Part shown: in pieces, positions 23,193 to 32,126 of the stretch | Layout: every line of letters starts with the position of its first letter | Numbering within the stretch: the stretch's first letter is position 1 | NCBI GenBank assembly: GCA_016214285.1 | Contig: JACROV010000055.1 | Span: 1-42,713 of the forward strand | Source of the DNA: Candidatus Omnitrophota bacterium | GTDB lineage: Bacteria > Omnitrophota > Gorgyraeia > Zapsychrales > Zapsychraceae | Direction of reading: 5' to 3' | DNA: 42,713 nt | Notes under the pieces: generated by a model | Seen by the model: the letters and a program-made list of their open reading frames with translations, nothing else | Told to the model about the DNA's origin: nothing | The model's database searches: none | Program-made: the position numbers and the translations under genes

Positions 23193-23971
23193 TGAGTGTG
23201 GCGACAAAACCTAAACTGGCGGTTTATAAATTTGCTTCCTGCGACGGGTGTCAGTTAAGCCTTTTGGACTGCGAGGACGAATTGCTGGCGGTCGCCGGAG
23301 AAGTCGAGATCGCCAATTTCCCGGAGGCCTCGCGCGCCGTCGCGCCTGGGCCGTATGACGTCAGCCTGGTCGAGGGCTCGATCACAACCGCGCACGACGC
23401 CGAACGGATCCAGCAGGTGCGCAAGGAATCCAGGGTTGTCGTCACCATTGGCGCGTGCGCCACGGCCGGCGGAATACAGGCCTTGCGCAATTTCAAGGAC
23501 GTCCGTGAGTTTATTTCTCTTGTCTACGCCAGGCCGGAATATATCCAGACGCTGGCAACCTCGACCGCCATCGCCGACCATATCCCCGTTGATTTCGAAT
23601 TAAGGGGCTGTCCGATCAACAAATATCAGCTCATCGAATTGATCAGCGCCTTGCTGCGGGGACGAAAACCCAATATCCCCAAGCACAGCGTTTGCATGGA
23701 ATGCAAGTTCCGCGGGACGGTGTGCATGACGGTCGCGCGGGGGACCATGTGCCTGGGACCGGTGACGCAGGCCGGATGCGGGGCGATCTGCCCGTCGTTT
23801 GACCGCGGTTGTTACGGTTGTTTCGGCCCCAAGGAAACGCCCAACACCTCCTCGTTGAGCGCGTGGCTCAAGGACAATGGCGATAAGCGCCCTGATGAAC
23901 TGGTAAGGGCCTTCCGGGGTTTTAACGCCTGGGCTGATGCCTTTCGCAAGGAGAGCGAAGCCCATGAGTGA
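23192..23971 (+). CDS. hydD: NiFe hydrogenase small (delta) subunit
   Basis: A 259-residue small subunit. [13 protein letters not shown] near residues 13-25 has the proximal cluster cysteines, [10 protein letters not shown] and [12 protein letters not shown] supply more, and the C-terminal half has further Cys motifs ([29 protein letters not shown]) for medial/distal [4Fe-4S] clusters. There is no Tat signal, so the enzyme is cytoplasmic, as in group 3. Start overlaps the hydG stop as TGATG; the end overlaps the large-subunit start by 8 bp. Confidence 0.94.
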   Translation: MSVATKPKLAVYKFASCDGCQLSLLDCEDELLAVAGEVEIANFPEASRAVAPGPYDVSLVEGSITTAHDAERIQQVRKESRVVVTIGACATAGGIQALRNFKDVREFISLVYARPEYIQTLATSTAIADHIPVDFELRGCPINKYQLIELISALLRGRKPNIPKHSVCMECKFRGTVCMTVARGTMCLGPVTQAGCGAICPSFDRGCYGCFGPKETPNTSSLSAWLKDNGDKRPDELVRAFRGFNAWADAFRKESEAHE

Positions 23972-25253
23972 GCGGACGATCAAGGTCGATTACCTGGCGC
24001 GCGTCGAAGGTGAAGGCGCCATGTACGTCAAGATCAAGGATAATAAACTCGAGGACGTCAAGCTCAAGATCTTTGAGCCGCCGCGTTTTTTTGAGGCCTT
24101 CCTGCGTGGACGCGATTTCCGGGAAGCGCCGGACATCACTGCGCGCATCTGCGGGATATGCCCCATCGCCTACGAACTGGGCGCTTCCTGCGCGATGGAG
24201 GACGCCTGCGGCGTTACCGTCGGCGGGCAGTTACGGGAACTGCGCCGGCTCATTTACTGCGGCGAATGGATCGAGAGCCATATCCTTCATATGGCCATGC
24301 TCCACGCCCCGGATTTCCTGGGTTACCAGGACGCCATCCGGATGGCCAAGGACCACCCTGGCGTCGTCAGGGACGCCCTGCGTCTCAAGAAGATCGGTAA
24401 CGATATCATGGTGATCCTCGGTGGCCGCGAGATCCATCCCATTAATCTGTGTGTGGGCGGATTTTACAAAGTCCCGAAAAAGCGCGAGGTGCGCGCCCTG
24501 ATGCCTGACCTGGAGTGGGGCCGCGAGGCGACGATCTCGCTCATCAAGCTCATCAAGACGTTTCCCATGCCTGATTTTAAGCAGGATTATGAATTTGTCG
24601 CCATGCGCCACCCCAAGGAATACGCCATCATCGAGGGCCGGCTTGTCTCCAACAAGGGGATGGATATCCCCATCCGGGATTATGATAAAACCCTGGTCGA
24701 ATCGCAGGTCCCCCATTCTACCGCCCTGCATACCCGGGTGGTAGGCCGCGACACCTGCCACGTCGGGCCGCTGGCGCGCTACAGCCTTAATTTTGATCAA
24801 CTGACACCCTTGTGCCGGCAGACGGCCCGGGAGGCCGGGCTGGGGCCGGCCTGCTTTAATCCGTTCCAGAGCATTTTGGTGCGCGGGATCGAAGTTCTTT
24901 ACTCGTTTGAAGAAGCTATCCGCATTGTGGGGCAGTATGAAGAGCCCGACGCGCCGCGCGTCGAGGTCAACCCCCGGGCCGCGACCGGTTACGGCTGCAC
25001 CGAGGCCCCGCGCGGGATCTGTTACCACCGCTACACGATCGACGAGGGCGGCGTCATCCGGGACGTGAAGATCGTCTCGCCGACCGCGGTCAACCAGCCG
25101 ACCATCGAGCGTGACCTGCGGCGTTTCGTCGAGCCCAACCTCGGGATGACGGATGAAAAACTGCAGTGGCACTGCGAGCAGGCCATCCGCAACTACGACC
25201 CCTGCATTTCCTGTTCCTGCCATTTTTTGAAGCTCACCGTCGATCGGTCATAG
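23964..25253 (+). CDS. hydA: NiFe hydrogenase large (alpha) subunit, group 3b-like
   Basis: A 429-residue catalytic subunit. The L1 motif [10 protein letters not shown] at about residues 60-69 gives the first NiFe cysteine pair, with Tyr instead of the His seen in uptake enzymes. The L2 motif [10 protein letters not shown] at about 411-420 gives the second pair. Residues after the L2 motif (LKLTVDRS) form the C-terminal peptide removed by the maturation protease. With HydB, HydG and HydD this matches the NADP-linked bidirectional group 3b (sulfhydrogenase) set. It would evolve or consume H2 with NAD(P)(H) in the cytoplasm. Confidence 0.94.
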   Translation: MSERTIKVDYLARVEGEGAMYVKIKDNKLEDVKLKIFEPPRFFEAFLRGRDFREAPDITARICGICPIAYELGASCAMEDACGVTVGGQLRELRRLIYCGEWIESHILHMAMLHAPDFLGYQDAIRMAKDHPGVVRDALRLKKIGNDIMVILGGREIHPINLCVGGFYKVPKKREVRALMPDLEWGREATISLIKLIKTFPMPDFKQDYEFVAMRHPKEYAIIEGRLVSNKGMDIPIRDYDKTLVESQVPHSTALHTRVVGRDTCHVGPLARYSLNFDQLTPLCRQTAREAGLGPACFNPFQSILVRGIEVLYSFEEAIRIVGQYEEPDAPRVEVNPRAATGYGCTEAPRGICYHRYTIDEGGVIRDVKIVSPTAVNQPTIERDLRRFVEPNLGMTDEKLQWHCEQAIRNYDPCISCSCHFLKLTVDRS

Positions 25254-25299
25254 TGTTTTTTGTCTTAAGGAACATGGATTTTAGGGGAGATGAATAAGC

Positions 25300-25791
25300 A
25301 TGTCTGAAGAAAACCATCATGTGCTGCTGGTCGGTATCGGCAATGAGTTCCGCGGGGACGACGGGGCCGGATGCTATGTCGTCGGGAAAATCATGTCCCG
25401 GGGCGGCGGGCGCCTTGTGACAAAAATCCTGGCCCGCGGGGGCACGGACCTGATCGAATGCTGGCGGGGGTATGAAACCGTTTACGTCGTGGACGCGGCC
25501 AGTTCCGGCCAGGAACCCGGCACGGTCCACCGCTTTGAGGTCCCGGCGCAGTCCCTTCCTAAAGGCGTGTTTTGTACCTCGACGCACGCCTTGAGCCTGG
25601 CGGATGTCATCCACCTGGCCCAAACGCTTGACGAGCTTCCCCCTAAAGTGATCGTTTACGGCATTGAAGCAGGATCATTCGAGCACGGCTCCGGCCTGAC
25701 TGAAAAGGTCAAGGCCGGCGCCGATAAACTGGCAGAGGAGTTGTCCGGAGAAATAAATAGTTTTTTGGAACGGGAGGGCCGTCATGCATGA
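25300..25791 (+). CDS. hydrogenase maturation protease (HyaD/HycI-like)
   Basis: A 163-residue endopeptidase. VGIGNEFRGDDGAG at residues 11-24 and the mid-region VVDAASSG carry the nickel-binding acidic residues; TSTHALSLADV holds the conserved His. It trims the C-terminal peptide of the large subunit after nickel insertion. It lies 46 bp after hydA and overlaps hypA by 8 bp. Confidence 0.9.
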   Translation: MSEENHHVLLVGIGNEFRGDDGAGCYVVGKIMSRGGGRLVTKILARGGTDLIECWRGYETVYVVDAASSGQEPGTVHRFEVPAQSLPKGVFCTSTHALSLADVIHLAQTLDELPPKVIVYGIEAGSFEHGSGLTEKVKAGADKLAEELSGEINSFLEREGRHA

Positions 25792-26053
25792 GATGTCTTT
25801 GATCAACGATTTGATCCATAAAATGGAAGGCATCGCCAGGGAGAGGAAGGTTGCGAAGATCACCGGGGCAAAGGTCCGGCTGGGGGCCTTGAGCCACATC
25901 TCGGCGGACCATTTCCGCGAACATTTTATGGAAGGGACCAAAGGGACGGCGGCCGAAGGCGCCGCGCTGGAGATTGAAATCGCGGAGGATATCGCCGACC
26001 CCCATGCGCAGGATATTTTACTCTTGAGCGTCGATATCCCCGAGAAGGAGTGA
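25784..26053 (+). CDS. hypA: HypA-like nickel chaperone lacking the zinc ribbon
   Basis: An 89-residue protein beginning MHEMSL, which contains the nickel ligand His2. The core (ARERKVAKITGAKVRLGALSHISADHFREHF) is HypA-like. The protein contains no cysteine: the usual two CxxC zinc motifs are replaced by the short tail EDIADPHAQDILLLSVDIPEKE. It is therefore shorter than the usual 113-118 residues. It would still deliver nickel to the large subunit, perhaps without zinc-stabilised HypB contact. It overlaps the protease gene and is coupled to hypF. Confidence 0.82.
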   Translation: MHEMSLINDLIHKMEGIARERKVAKITGAKVRLGALSHISADHFREHFMEGTKGTAAEGAALEIEIAEDIADPHAQDILLLSVDIPEKE

Positions 26054-26055
26054 CT

Positions 26056-28368
26056 GTGAAGTTATCCCCGGTGTCTGTCAGCCGCTTGAGGGTTACGGCG
26101 CGCGGCGCCGTGCAGGGCGTGGGATTCCGCCCTTTTGTCTGGCGGCTGGCCCGCGAACTGCGCTTGGCCGGCTGGGTCAAAAATACGGCCCAGGGGGTCC
26201 TCGTTGAGGTGGAGGGCGGCCGGGAAAATCTTGAAGACTTCCTGGCGCGGCTGCAAACAGAGAAACCCGCCCAGAGCATCATCCAGCACCTCGAGCATTC
26301 CTTCCTCGCCCCGTCGGGGTTCCACACCTTTGATATCCTTGAAAGCGACGAAACGCTGGAGAAAACGACCCTGGTTCTGCCGGATCTGGCCGTCTGCCCG
26401 CAGTGCTGTTCGGAAATCTTTGACCGCAACGACCGCAGGTTTCTTTACCCGTTTACAAATTGCACCCAGTGCGGCCCGCGGTTTTCGATCATCGGGGCGC
26501 TGCCGTACGACCGGGCCAATACCACGATGAAGGCCTTCGCCATGTGCACGGATTGCCGCCGGGAATACGAGGACCCCGGCGACCGCCGCTTCCACGCCCA
26601 GCCCAACGCCTGCGGCCGCTGCGGTCCTCATGTGGAATTTTGGGACGCCGACGGGCGGTGCCTACATGAGCGTGAGCGGGCCATGATGGAAGCGGCCGCC
26701 GCGCTGCGTCGGGGGATGATCGTCGCCGTCAAGGGGATCGGGGGATTCCACTTGTGCGTGGACGCGGCCAACGAGGAGGGTGTCCGCCGTCTGCGGCAGC
26801 GCAAGCGCCGCGCGCAAAAGCCGCTGGCCCTGATGTTCCCGTCGCTGGAGGCGATCCGGCGGTATTGCGAACTCACCGCCCTGGAAGAGGAGATCCTGAC
26901 ATCCCGGGCCGCGCCCATCGTCCTCGCCAAAAGAAAACAAGTGGCCGCCTTGGCGGAATCGGTCGCGCCGGATAATCCTTACTTGGGAGTGATGCTGCCA
27001 TTCTCGCCGCTGCACCATATCCTGATGAGGGAAGCGGCCACACCGCTGGTCGCCACGAGCGGCAATATTTCGGAAGAGCCGATTTGTACCGACGGGCAAG
27101 AGGCGCTCGCGCGGCTTAAAGGCGTGGCGGACTGCTTCCTCGTTCACAACCGCCCGATCGTCCGGCCGGTCGACGATTCGCTGGCGCGGGTCGTCGCTGG
27201 CCGCATGATGGTCCTGCGCCGGGCCAGGGGGTTCGCCCCCTTGCCGGTGGAAGTCCCGCTGCCTTCGGGCAACGTGCTGGCCCTGGGAGGGCACCTGAAA
27301 AATACGGTCGCCTTGAAAATCGGGAGCAATGTATTCATCAGCCAGCATCTGGGGGATCTGGAAACGCCCCGGTCGCGGCAGGCCTTTGAGCAGGCCATCA
27401 CCAGTTTTAAAGAACTTTATCAGCCCAAAATAGATTTGGCCGCCTGCGACCGGCATCCCGATTATGCCTCGACGGCCAAGGCCCGCCGGATGCCTTGGCC
27501 CGTCGAACCGGTCCAGCATCACCACGCGCATATCGTTTCCTGTATGGCGGAAAACGGGATTACGGGCGAGGTGCTCGGCCTTGCTTGGGACGGCACGGGA
27601 TTCGGTCCGGACAACTCTGTCTGGGGCGGCGAATTCCTGGCCGCGGATTTCCGGCATTTTCGCCGGGTGGGACATTTTCGTCCCTTCAGGCTTCTGGGCG
27701 GAGACAAGGCCGTCGGCGAACCGCGCCGCGCCGCCCTCTCGCTTCTTTATGAGCTGGATCCCGATCCCCCAAAGGCCTTCAAGGATCTGGCGACATTGCG
27801 CGCGTTCGATGAACAGCAATTGCGGATACTGTCCCGGATGCGGGCGAAGGGGCTCAATTCCCCGCTGACCTCCAGCGTGGGGCGCCTCTTTGACGCTTTC
27901 GCGTCTCTGTTGGACCTCGCGCAGACGGTGAATTTCGAAGGACAGGCTGCCATGGCGCTGGAATATTTATGTGACGGGAAGGAGATGCCGGACCATTATA
28001 AGATGGACATCGCCGATGAGAACGGCGTTCTGGTCATTGACTGGCGGCCCATGCTGGCCGCGGCGGTCGCGGACATCCGCGGCGGCCTTGCCCGCGGTGT
28101 CCTCGCCCAAAAATTTCATAACAGTCTCGTGGAAGCCGCGCTGGAGGTCGTCCTTAAAACGGGCCTTAAGGATGTCGTCCTTGGCGGCGGATGTTTCCAG
28201 AATAAATATCTTTGTGAACGCATGATCGGGCGTCTGCGGCAGGCGGACCTCCGTCCCTCGTGGCACCGGCAGGTCCCTCCCAATGACGGCGGGATCTCCC
28301 TGGGGCAGGCGGTTACGGCCGCCGCAACATACGCAACATACGCAACATACCTGTTGCAAAATAAATGA
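26056..28368 (+). CDS. hypF: HypF carbamoyltransferase
   Basis: A 770-residue protein with the full HypF order: acylphosphatase domain (residues 10-95, RGAVQGVGFRPFVWR), two zinc-finger pairs (CPQCC...CTQCG, CTDCR...CGRCG) at about 115-190, YrdC-like domain (about 205-385), and the Kae1-like domain with HHHAH. It makes the CN ligands of the NiFe site from carbamoyl phosphate. GTG at 26056 is preferred, with AAGGAG 5 nt upstream; GTG at 26050 is in frame. The C-terminus has three repeats of ATY from a 9-bp tandem repeat (28325-28351), an odd tail. Confidence 0.93.
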   Translation: MKLSPVSVSRLRVTARGAVQGVGFRPFVWRLARELRLAGWVKNTAQGVLVEVEGGRENLEDFLARLQTEKPAQSIIQHLEHSFLAPSGFHTFDILESDETLEKTTLVLPDLAVCPQCCSEIFDRNDRRFLYPFTNCTQCGPRFSIIGALPYDRANTTMKAFAMCTDCRREYEDPGDRRFHAQPNACGRCGPHVEFWDADGRCLHERERAMMEAAAALRRGMIVAVKGIGGFHLCVDAANEEGVRRLRQRKRRAQKPLALMFPSLEAIRRYCELTALEEEILTSRAAPIVLAKRKQVAALAESVAPDNPYLGVMLPFSPLHHILMREAATPLVATSGNISEEPICTDGQEALARLKGVADCFLVHNRPIVRPVDDSLARVVAGRMMVLRRARGFAPLPVEVPLPSGNVLALGGHLKNTVALKIGSNVFISQHLGDLETPRSRQAFEQAITSFKELYQPKIDLAACDRHPDYASTAKARRMPWPVEPVQHHHAHIVSCMAENGITGEVLGLAWDGTGFGPDNSVWGGEFLAADFRHFRRVGHFRPFRLLGGDKAVGEPRRAALSLLYELDPDPPKAFKDLATLRAFDEQQLRILSRMRAKGLNSPLTSSVGRLFDAFASLLDLAQTVNFEGQAAMALEYLCDGKEMPDHYKMDIADENGVLVIDWRPMLAAAVADIRGGLARGVLAQKFHNSLVEAALEVVLKTGLKDVVLGGGCFQNKYLCERMIGRLRQADLRPSWHRQVPPNDGGISLGQAVTAAATYATYATYLLQNK

Positions 28369-28390
28369 GAAATCGCTAAAGTATCCCAAT

Positions 28391-28642
28391 ATGTGTCTGG
28401 CCATTCCGGGAAAAATTGAATCCGTCAGCGAGCACGAGGACCCGCTTTTCAAGAGGGCGCGCGTCAACTTCGGCGGCATCATCAAGGACGTTTCGCTGGC
28501 GTACGTGCCCCAGGCGCGGGTGGGCGAGTACGTGATCGTCCACGTCGGCTTCGCGATCAGCAAGGTGCATGAAGAGGAGGCCCGGAAGGTCTTCGAACAT
28601 CTGCGGGAAATGGGCGAACTGGAAGAATTAGAAACCTCTTAA
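28391..28642 (+). CDS. hypC: HypC chaperone
   Basis: An 83-residue HypC: MCLAIPGKIESV with the essential Cys2, then the OB-like core (RVNFGGIIKDVSLAYVPQARVGEYVIVHVGFAISKV). It carries the Fe(CN)2CO unit with HypD to the large subunit. It starts 22 bp after the hypF stop. A longer frame upstream has no HypC character, so the ATG at 28391 is the start. Confidence 0.95.
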   Translation: MCLAIPGKIESVSEHEDPLFKRARVNFGGIIKDVSLAYVPQARVGEYVIVHVGFAISKVHEEEARKVFEHLREMGELEELETS

Positions 28643-28647
28643 AGGTC

Positions 28648-28708
28648 ATCTGTCACCAGGACACCATGTCACCGGTGACCTTGTGACGTGGTGACTTGGT
28701 GACATTGT
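28648..28708. repeat. GTCACC-rich inverted repeat
   Basis: Arms TGTCACCAGGACACCATGTCACC and its near-complement GGTGACCTTGTGACG...TTGGTGACA form a hairpin in the 72-bp hypC-hypD gap. Short GTCAC units recur within each arm. It may stabilise mRNA or be a mobile palindrome. Confidence 0.7.
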
Positions 28709-28714
28709 ACGAAT

Positions 28715-29818
28715 ATGAAATACATTGACGAATACAGAGATCCGAAATTCGCCAGGAAATTATCGCGGGAGATCCACAGGATTACGACCAAACCGCATGT
28801 CCTCATGGAGGTCTGCGGAGGGCAGACGCATTCCATCGTCAAGTTCGGCATCGACACCCTCTTGCCTCGCGCGATTGAACTGGTCCACGGCCCGGGGTGT
28901 CCGGTGTGCGTGACACCGCTGGAATTGATCGACAAGGCGATCGTCCTGGCCTCCCGCAAGGATGTCATCTTCGTCTCTTTCGGCGACATGCTGCGCGTGC
29001 CGGGCAGCGCCAAAGATCTTTTTTCGGTCAAGGCGCAGGGAGGGGATATCCGCGTCATCTATTCGCCCCTGGACGCTTTGAAAATCGCCCAAGAGAACCC
29101 CGGCAAGGAGGTTGTGTTTTTCGCCGTCGGGTTCGAGACGACGGCGCCGGCCAACGCGATGGCTGTATTTCAGGCCAAGACGCAGGGTATAAAAAATTTT
29201 TCCATGCTGGTCTCCCACGTCCTGGTCCCGCCGGCGATGGAGGCCATCCTTTCGTCGCCGGCCAACCGTGTGCAAGGGTTCCTCGCGGCCGGCCACGTCT
29301 GCACGGTCATGGGGTACACGGAATACGGGCCCATCGCCCGGAAATACCGGGTCCCCATCGTCGTTACGGGGTTCGAGCCGATCGATATCCTGCAGGGTGT
29401 TTACATGTGCGTCAAACAGCTGGAAGAAGGCCGCTGTGAAGTGGAGAACCAGTACGCGCGCTCCGTGGTTAAAGACGGCAACGTCCACGCCATCGCGATG
29501 GTCAGGAATGTTTTCGAGGTCGTCTCCCGCAAGTGGCGCGGGGTCGGGCCGATTCCAAAGAGCGGGTTTCGGTTGAAAGAAGAATTCCGCGCCTTCGACG
29601 CGGAGATAAAATTTGCCGTGGAAGAGTTGAAGGCGGAAGAGAGCGCGGAATGCGTCAGCGGCCTTGTTTTGCAGGGGGTTAAAAAGCCCCATGAATGTCC
29701 CGCCTTTGCCTCGCGCTGCACGCCCGAACATCCCCTGGGAGCGACGATGGTCTCCTCCGAAGGAGCGTGCGCGGCCTATTATCGTTACCGGAACATCCCG
29801 CATTCCGTGAGAGTCTGA
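28715..29818 (+). CDS. hypD: HypD
   Basis: A 367-residue HypD with the central Fe-binding and redox cysteines: [10 protein letters not shown] near residue 34, [10 protein letters not shown] near 64, and the C-terminal Cys set ([17 protein letters not shown]...[11 protein letters not shown]) for the [4Fe-4S] cluster. GFETTAP and [11 protein letters not shown] are typical. It assembles the Fe(CN)2CO moiety with HypC. It is 2 bp upstream of hypE. Confidence 0.95.
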   Translation: MKYIDEYRDPKFARKLSREIHRITTKPHVLMEVCGGQTHSIVKFGIDTLLPRAIELVHGPGCPVCVTPLELIDKAIVLASRKDVIFVSFGDMLRVPGSAKDLFSVKAQGGDIRVIYSPLDALKIAQENPGKEVVFFAVGFETTAPANAMAVFQAKTQGIKNFSMLVSHVLVPPAMEAILSSPANRVQGFLAAGHVCTVMGYTEYGPIARKYRVPIVVTGFEPIDILQGVYMCVKQLEEGRCEVENQYARSVVKDGNVHAIAMVRNVFEVVSRKWRGVGPIPKSGFRLKEEFRAFDAEIKFAVEELKAEESAECVSGLVLQGVKKPHECPAFASRCTPEHPLGATMVSSEGACAAYYRYRNIPHSVRV

Positions 29819-29820
29819 AT

Positions 29821-30882
29821 ATGTTAGAGCCCGTCGATCACGTTGTTACGTTTTCCTGTCCTGTGCCGATCCGGGATTATCCGCAGGTCCTGCTGGCCCA
29901 CGGCGGCGGCGGCAAGCTGATGCACCAGCTGATCGATAAAATGTTTATGTCCAGCTTCTCGCGCCTGTCGTTTGAGGATTGCCATGATTCGGCTGTCCTG
30001 CCTGTCTTTTCCGGGAGGATGGCGTTTACCACGGACTCCTACGTCGTTCATCCTCTGATTTTTCCCGGCGGCGACATCGGGACTTTGGCGGTCAACGGGA
30101 CGGTCAACGACCTGGCCATGGCCGGGGCGAGGCCGCTCTATTTGAGCTTGAGTTTTATTTTAGAAGAAGGGCTTCCGATGGAGACCCTTTGGCGGATCAC
30201 GCAGTCCATCAAGCGCGCGGCCGACGCCGCGGGGGTGACGATTGCCACCGGCGATACCAAGGTCGTTGATAAAGGCAAGGGGGACGGTATGTTTATAACG
30301 ACGGCCGGCATCGGAGTGGTCGAATACGACGGTGAGATCTCTCCCGGCCGCGTGAGGCCCGGAGATGCCGTTATCCTCAACGGCGATCTGGCGCGCCACG
30401 GTATGGCCATTATGGCCGTGCGCGAGGGCCTGGAATTCGAAAGTTCCATCGAGAGCGACACGGCGCCGCTGTCGGATATCGTGCAGACACTGTTAAAGGA
30501 AAAGGTCCGTGTCCATTGCCTGCGCGATCTGACGCGCGGGGGGCTCTCCAGCGCCCTGAACGAGATTGCCTCGGCCGCCCATGTTTCTATAGAACTCGAG
30601 GAATCCCGTATCCCTGTCCGTGAGGACGTAGCCGCCGCCTGCGAAATGCTGGGGCTGGACCCTTTTTATGTGGCCAACGAGGGACGGTTCGTCGCGTTTG
30701 TCGAGGCGCAGGATGCGCAACGTTGTCTTGACGTTTTGCGCGGGCATCCTCTCGGCGCGCAGGCCCAATGGATCGGGATCTGCGTAGCGCGACCCGAAGG
30801 TGTGGTCACCTTGAAGAACAAAATTGGCGCAACGCGCATCCTGGATATGCTCAGCGGAGATCAGCTGCCGCGGATTTGCTGA
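29821..30882 (+). CDS. hypE: HypE
   Basis: A 353-residue AIR-synthase-like ATPase. [50 protein letters not shown] are the nucleotide-binding blocks; [14 protein letters not shown] follows. The C-terminus is PRIC, the conserved Cys that accepts the carbamoyl group from HypF. It is the last gene of the operon; about 70 bp later the intergenic accessory region begins. Confidence 0.95.
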   Translation: MLEPVDHVVTFSCPVPIRDYPQVLLAHGGGGKLMHQLIDKMFMSSFSRLSFEDCHDSAVLPVFSGRMAFTTDSYVVHPLIFPGGDIGTLAVNGTVNDLAMAGARPLYLSLSFILEEGLPMETLWRITQSIKRAADAAGVTIATGDTKVVDKGKGDGMFITTAGIGVVEYDGEISPGRVRPGDAVILNGDLARHGMAIMAVREGLEFESSIESDTAPLSDIVQTLLKEKVRVHCLRDLTRGGLSSALNEIASAAHVSIELEESRIPVREDVAAACEMLGLDPFYVANEGRFVAFVEAQDAQRCLDVLRGHPLGAQAQWIGICVARPEGVVTLKNKIGATRILDMLSGDQLPRIC

Positions 30883-31123
30883 CGGCGTTGAACAGAAACG
30901 ATTTTTTCGTTTACTTTAAGCGGTTTTCGGTTTAAATCGAGTGCCAGGGATATGGAGACTGTTTTCCGGAAGAAAGGCTGCAAAGGTGGCCCGATCGGGG
31001 AAGATTTCCGGCCGCATTATATCTACGCGTACAAAATGACGCGCACAACGTGGGGAAGCAAGAGTTAAGGAGAGATCCGTGTGGGAGCATCCGCAGACAG
31101 CGCCAACAGCGCCAAAAATAGTT
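30883..31123. other. intergenic region after hypE
   Basis: No convincing gene. A 38-codon ORF (30952-31068, METVFRKKGCKGG...) lacks a good ribosome site and is not recognised. A weak hairpin (AAACGA-tttt-TCGTTT) near 30896-30912 could contribute to ending the hyp transcript. The sequence is then interrupted by the IS-derived element at 31124. Confidence 0.4.
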
Positions 31124-31508
31124 GTGTTACGTAAATTTTAAAAGTGGACACTTTAAACTTTAAAAGTGGACATGTTAAATATATTAACTTTTGAGAGCTC
31201 TGGTTTTAAAAGCCAGTTTTTAAAGGCTATGTTTACGCCCAGAAGCTAGATTCGTCGTCGGGATGGATGTTTCGATGAATTACTTTAAACGACTGAACGT
31301 TTTGCCTAAAAACATTTCTCCAGAAATTACGAATTAGGGTTATGCCTTTGATGAACAGTGCAACAGGATTTCGTGCCCATCGTATGCTGGAAGTGGTAGT
31401 CAAGGGCATAACCCTATTACGAATTTCTTAGGTGTCCACTTTTAAAACTTAAATCGCTTTAAAAAGTGTCCACTTTTAATTCTTAAATGACACGCCAAAA
31501 ATAGTTGT
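31111..31508. mobile_element. IS-derived element with direct-repeat flanks, no intact transposase
   Basis: About 370 bp (31124-31493) bounded by imperfect inverted repeats of about 30 bp (GTGTTACGTAAATTTTAAAA and GTGTCATTTAAGAATTAAAA, both then reaching GTGGACACTTT). The same 13-15 bp, GCCAAAAATAGTT(GT), flanks both sides (31111-31125 and 31494-31508). Long target duplications and GTGGACAC-type ends recall IS481/IS3 elements. No transposase frame survives. The 82-bp MITE is inserted inside it at 31335-31416. Confidence 0.7.
31335..31416. mobile_element. 82-bp MITE copy 2
   Basis: Identical over all 82 bp to the reverse complement of copy 1 (4042-4123). It is flanked by a perfect 8-bp target duplication, TTACGAAT (31327-31334 and 31417-31424). 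It is nested within the IS-derived element, so it arrived later than that element. Confidence 0.93.
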
Positions 31509-31536
31509 TGACAAAACAGCGGAAACAGCGCATACT
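31508..31536 (+). promoter_or_regulatory. promoter of the cold-shock gene
   Basis: TTGACA at 31508-31513, 17 bp, then CATACT at 31531-31536. Transcription would start near 31543, giving a leader of about 200 nt before the cspA-type ATG at 31745. The -35 overlaps the right-hand flank of the IS-derived element. Confidence 0.72.
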
Positions 31537-31578
31537 TGCTTTCGAGTAAAACGTTCAAGAAGAAGAAGTGATCCTGGA

Positions 31579-31617
31579 CCGCAAGGTAGAAGGTAATTAC
31601 TTTGCGGCTTTTTTTAT
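31579..31617 (+). terminator. terminator-like hairpin in the cold-shock leader
   Basis: CCGCAAGGTA (31579-31588) pairs with TACTTTGCGG (31598-31607), a 10-bp stem with one G-U, followed by C and a run of seven or more T. It has the form of an intrinsic terminator placed between the promoter and the coding region. A second perfect 14-bp hairpin (TATTTACGCTCCAG-AGAT-CTGGAGCGTAAATA, 31615-31646) overlaps its T run. Confidence 0.65.
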
Positions 31618-31648
31618 TTACGCTCCAGAGATCTGGAGCGTAAATAAC

Positions 31649-31692
31649 CCCAGGCGTTTTGATCCGCGTAGCGGATCAGCCGGGGGTGACAG
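31649..31692. repeat. palindromic repeat in the leader, CCCCAGGCGTTTTGAT type
   Basis: CCCCAGGCGTTTTGATCCGC-GTA-GCGGATCAGCCGGGGGT. A related nested palindrome (CCCAGCGTTTTGATTCA ... TGAATCAGCAGGGG) lies at 32022-32126, so the cold-shock gene is bracketed by two copies. Confidence 0.65.
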
Positions 31693-31744
31693 CAACATTA
31701 AGCCGCCATTTTACTCAAATCTTGAAAAAGGAGGTAACACAGTC

Positions 31745-31945
31745 ATGGCAAGAGGAAAAGTAAAGTGGTTTAGCGACCAAAAAGGTTTCGGCTTCATTAC
31801 TCCGGAAAACGGCAAGGATGTATTCGTACATCACAGCGCGATCCAGGGTGAAGGCTACAAATCATTAGCCGAAGGACAGGAAGTTGAGTTTGAAATCACT
31901 CAAGGACCTAAAGGTGAGCAAGCCCAGAACGTCGTAAAGGCGTAA
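31745..31945 (+). CDS. cold-shock domain protein (CspA family)
   Basis: A 66-residue single cold-shock domain. [29 protein letters not shown] contains RNP1 (KGFGFI) and RNP2 (VFVHH). It binds single-stranded RNA/DNA and acts as an RNA chaperone. A strong AAGGAGG precedes the ATG. A frame extending upstream to 31568 is part of the leader, not the protein. The long structured leader suggests control at the RNA level. Confidence 0.96.
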   Translation: MARGKVKWFSDQKGFGFITPENGKDVFVHHSAIQGEGYKSLAEGQEVEFEITQGPKGEQAQNVVKA

Positions 31946-31959
31946 GTAAAAGAACAATC

Positions 31960-31993
31960 GGCCCGGAGAGAAATCTCCGGGCCTTTGTTTTAT
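31960..31993 (+). terminator. intrinsic terminator after the cold-shock gene
   Basis: GGCCCGGAGA-gaaa-TCTCCGGGCC stem followed by TTTGTTTT, 14 bp after the stop codon. Confidence 0.88.
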
Positions 31994-32021
31994 CCGCCCA
32001 TGCTAACAAAGGCGGATAAAA

Positions 32022-32126
32022 TCCCAGCGTTTTGATTCATCCCGCGGAATGCGGAGCATCCCCGGGACTAATCCTTTGAAATCGTAAAGCGATTTCAAAG
32101 GGCGAAGTGAATCAGCAGGGGTAAAT
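32022..32126. repeat. nested palindromic repeat
   Basis: Outer arms CCCAGCGTTTTGATTCA and TGAATCAGCAGGGG; inside it a perfect hairpin CTTTGAAATCG-taaa-GCGATTTCAAAG and a CCGCGGAATGCGG stretch. No coding sequence between 31946 and 32201. Confidence 0.65.

Noticed and set aside
24231-25223. A 330-codon minus-strand frame
   Set aside because: Antisense to the hydrogenase large subunit; no domain and no ribosome site.
26662-27819. A 385-codon minus-strand frame
   Set aside because: Antisense shadow of hypF in high-GC sequence.
28760-29803. A 347-codon minus-strand frame
   Set aside because: Antisense shadow of hypD.
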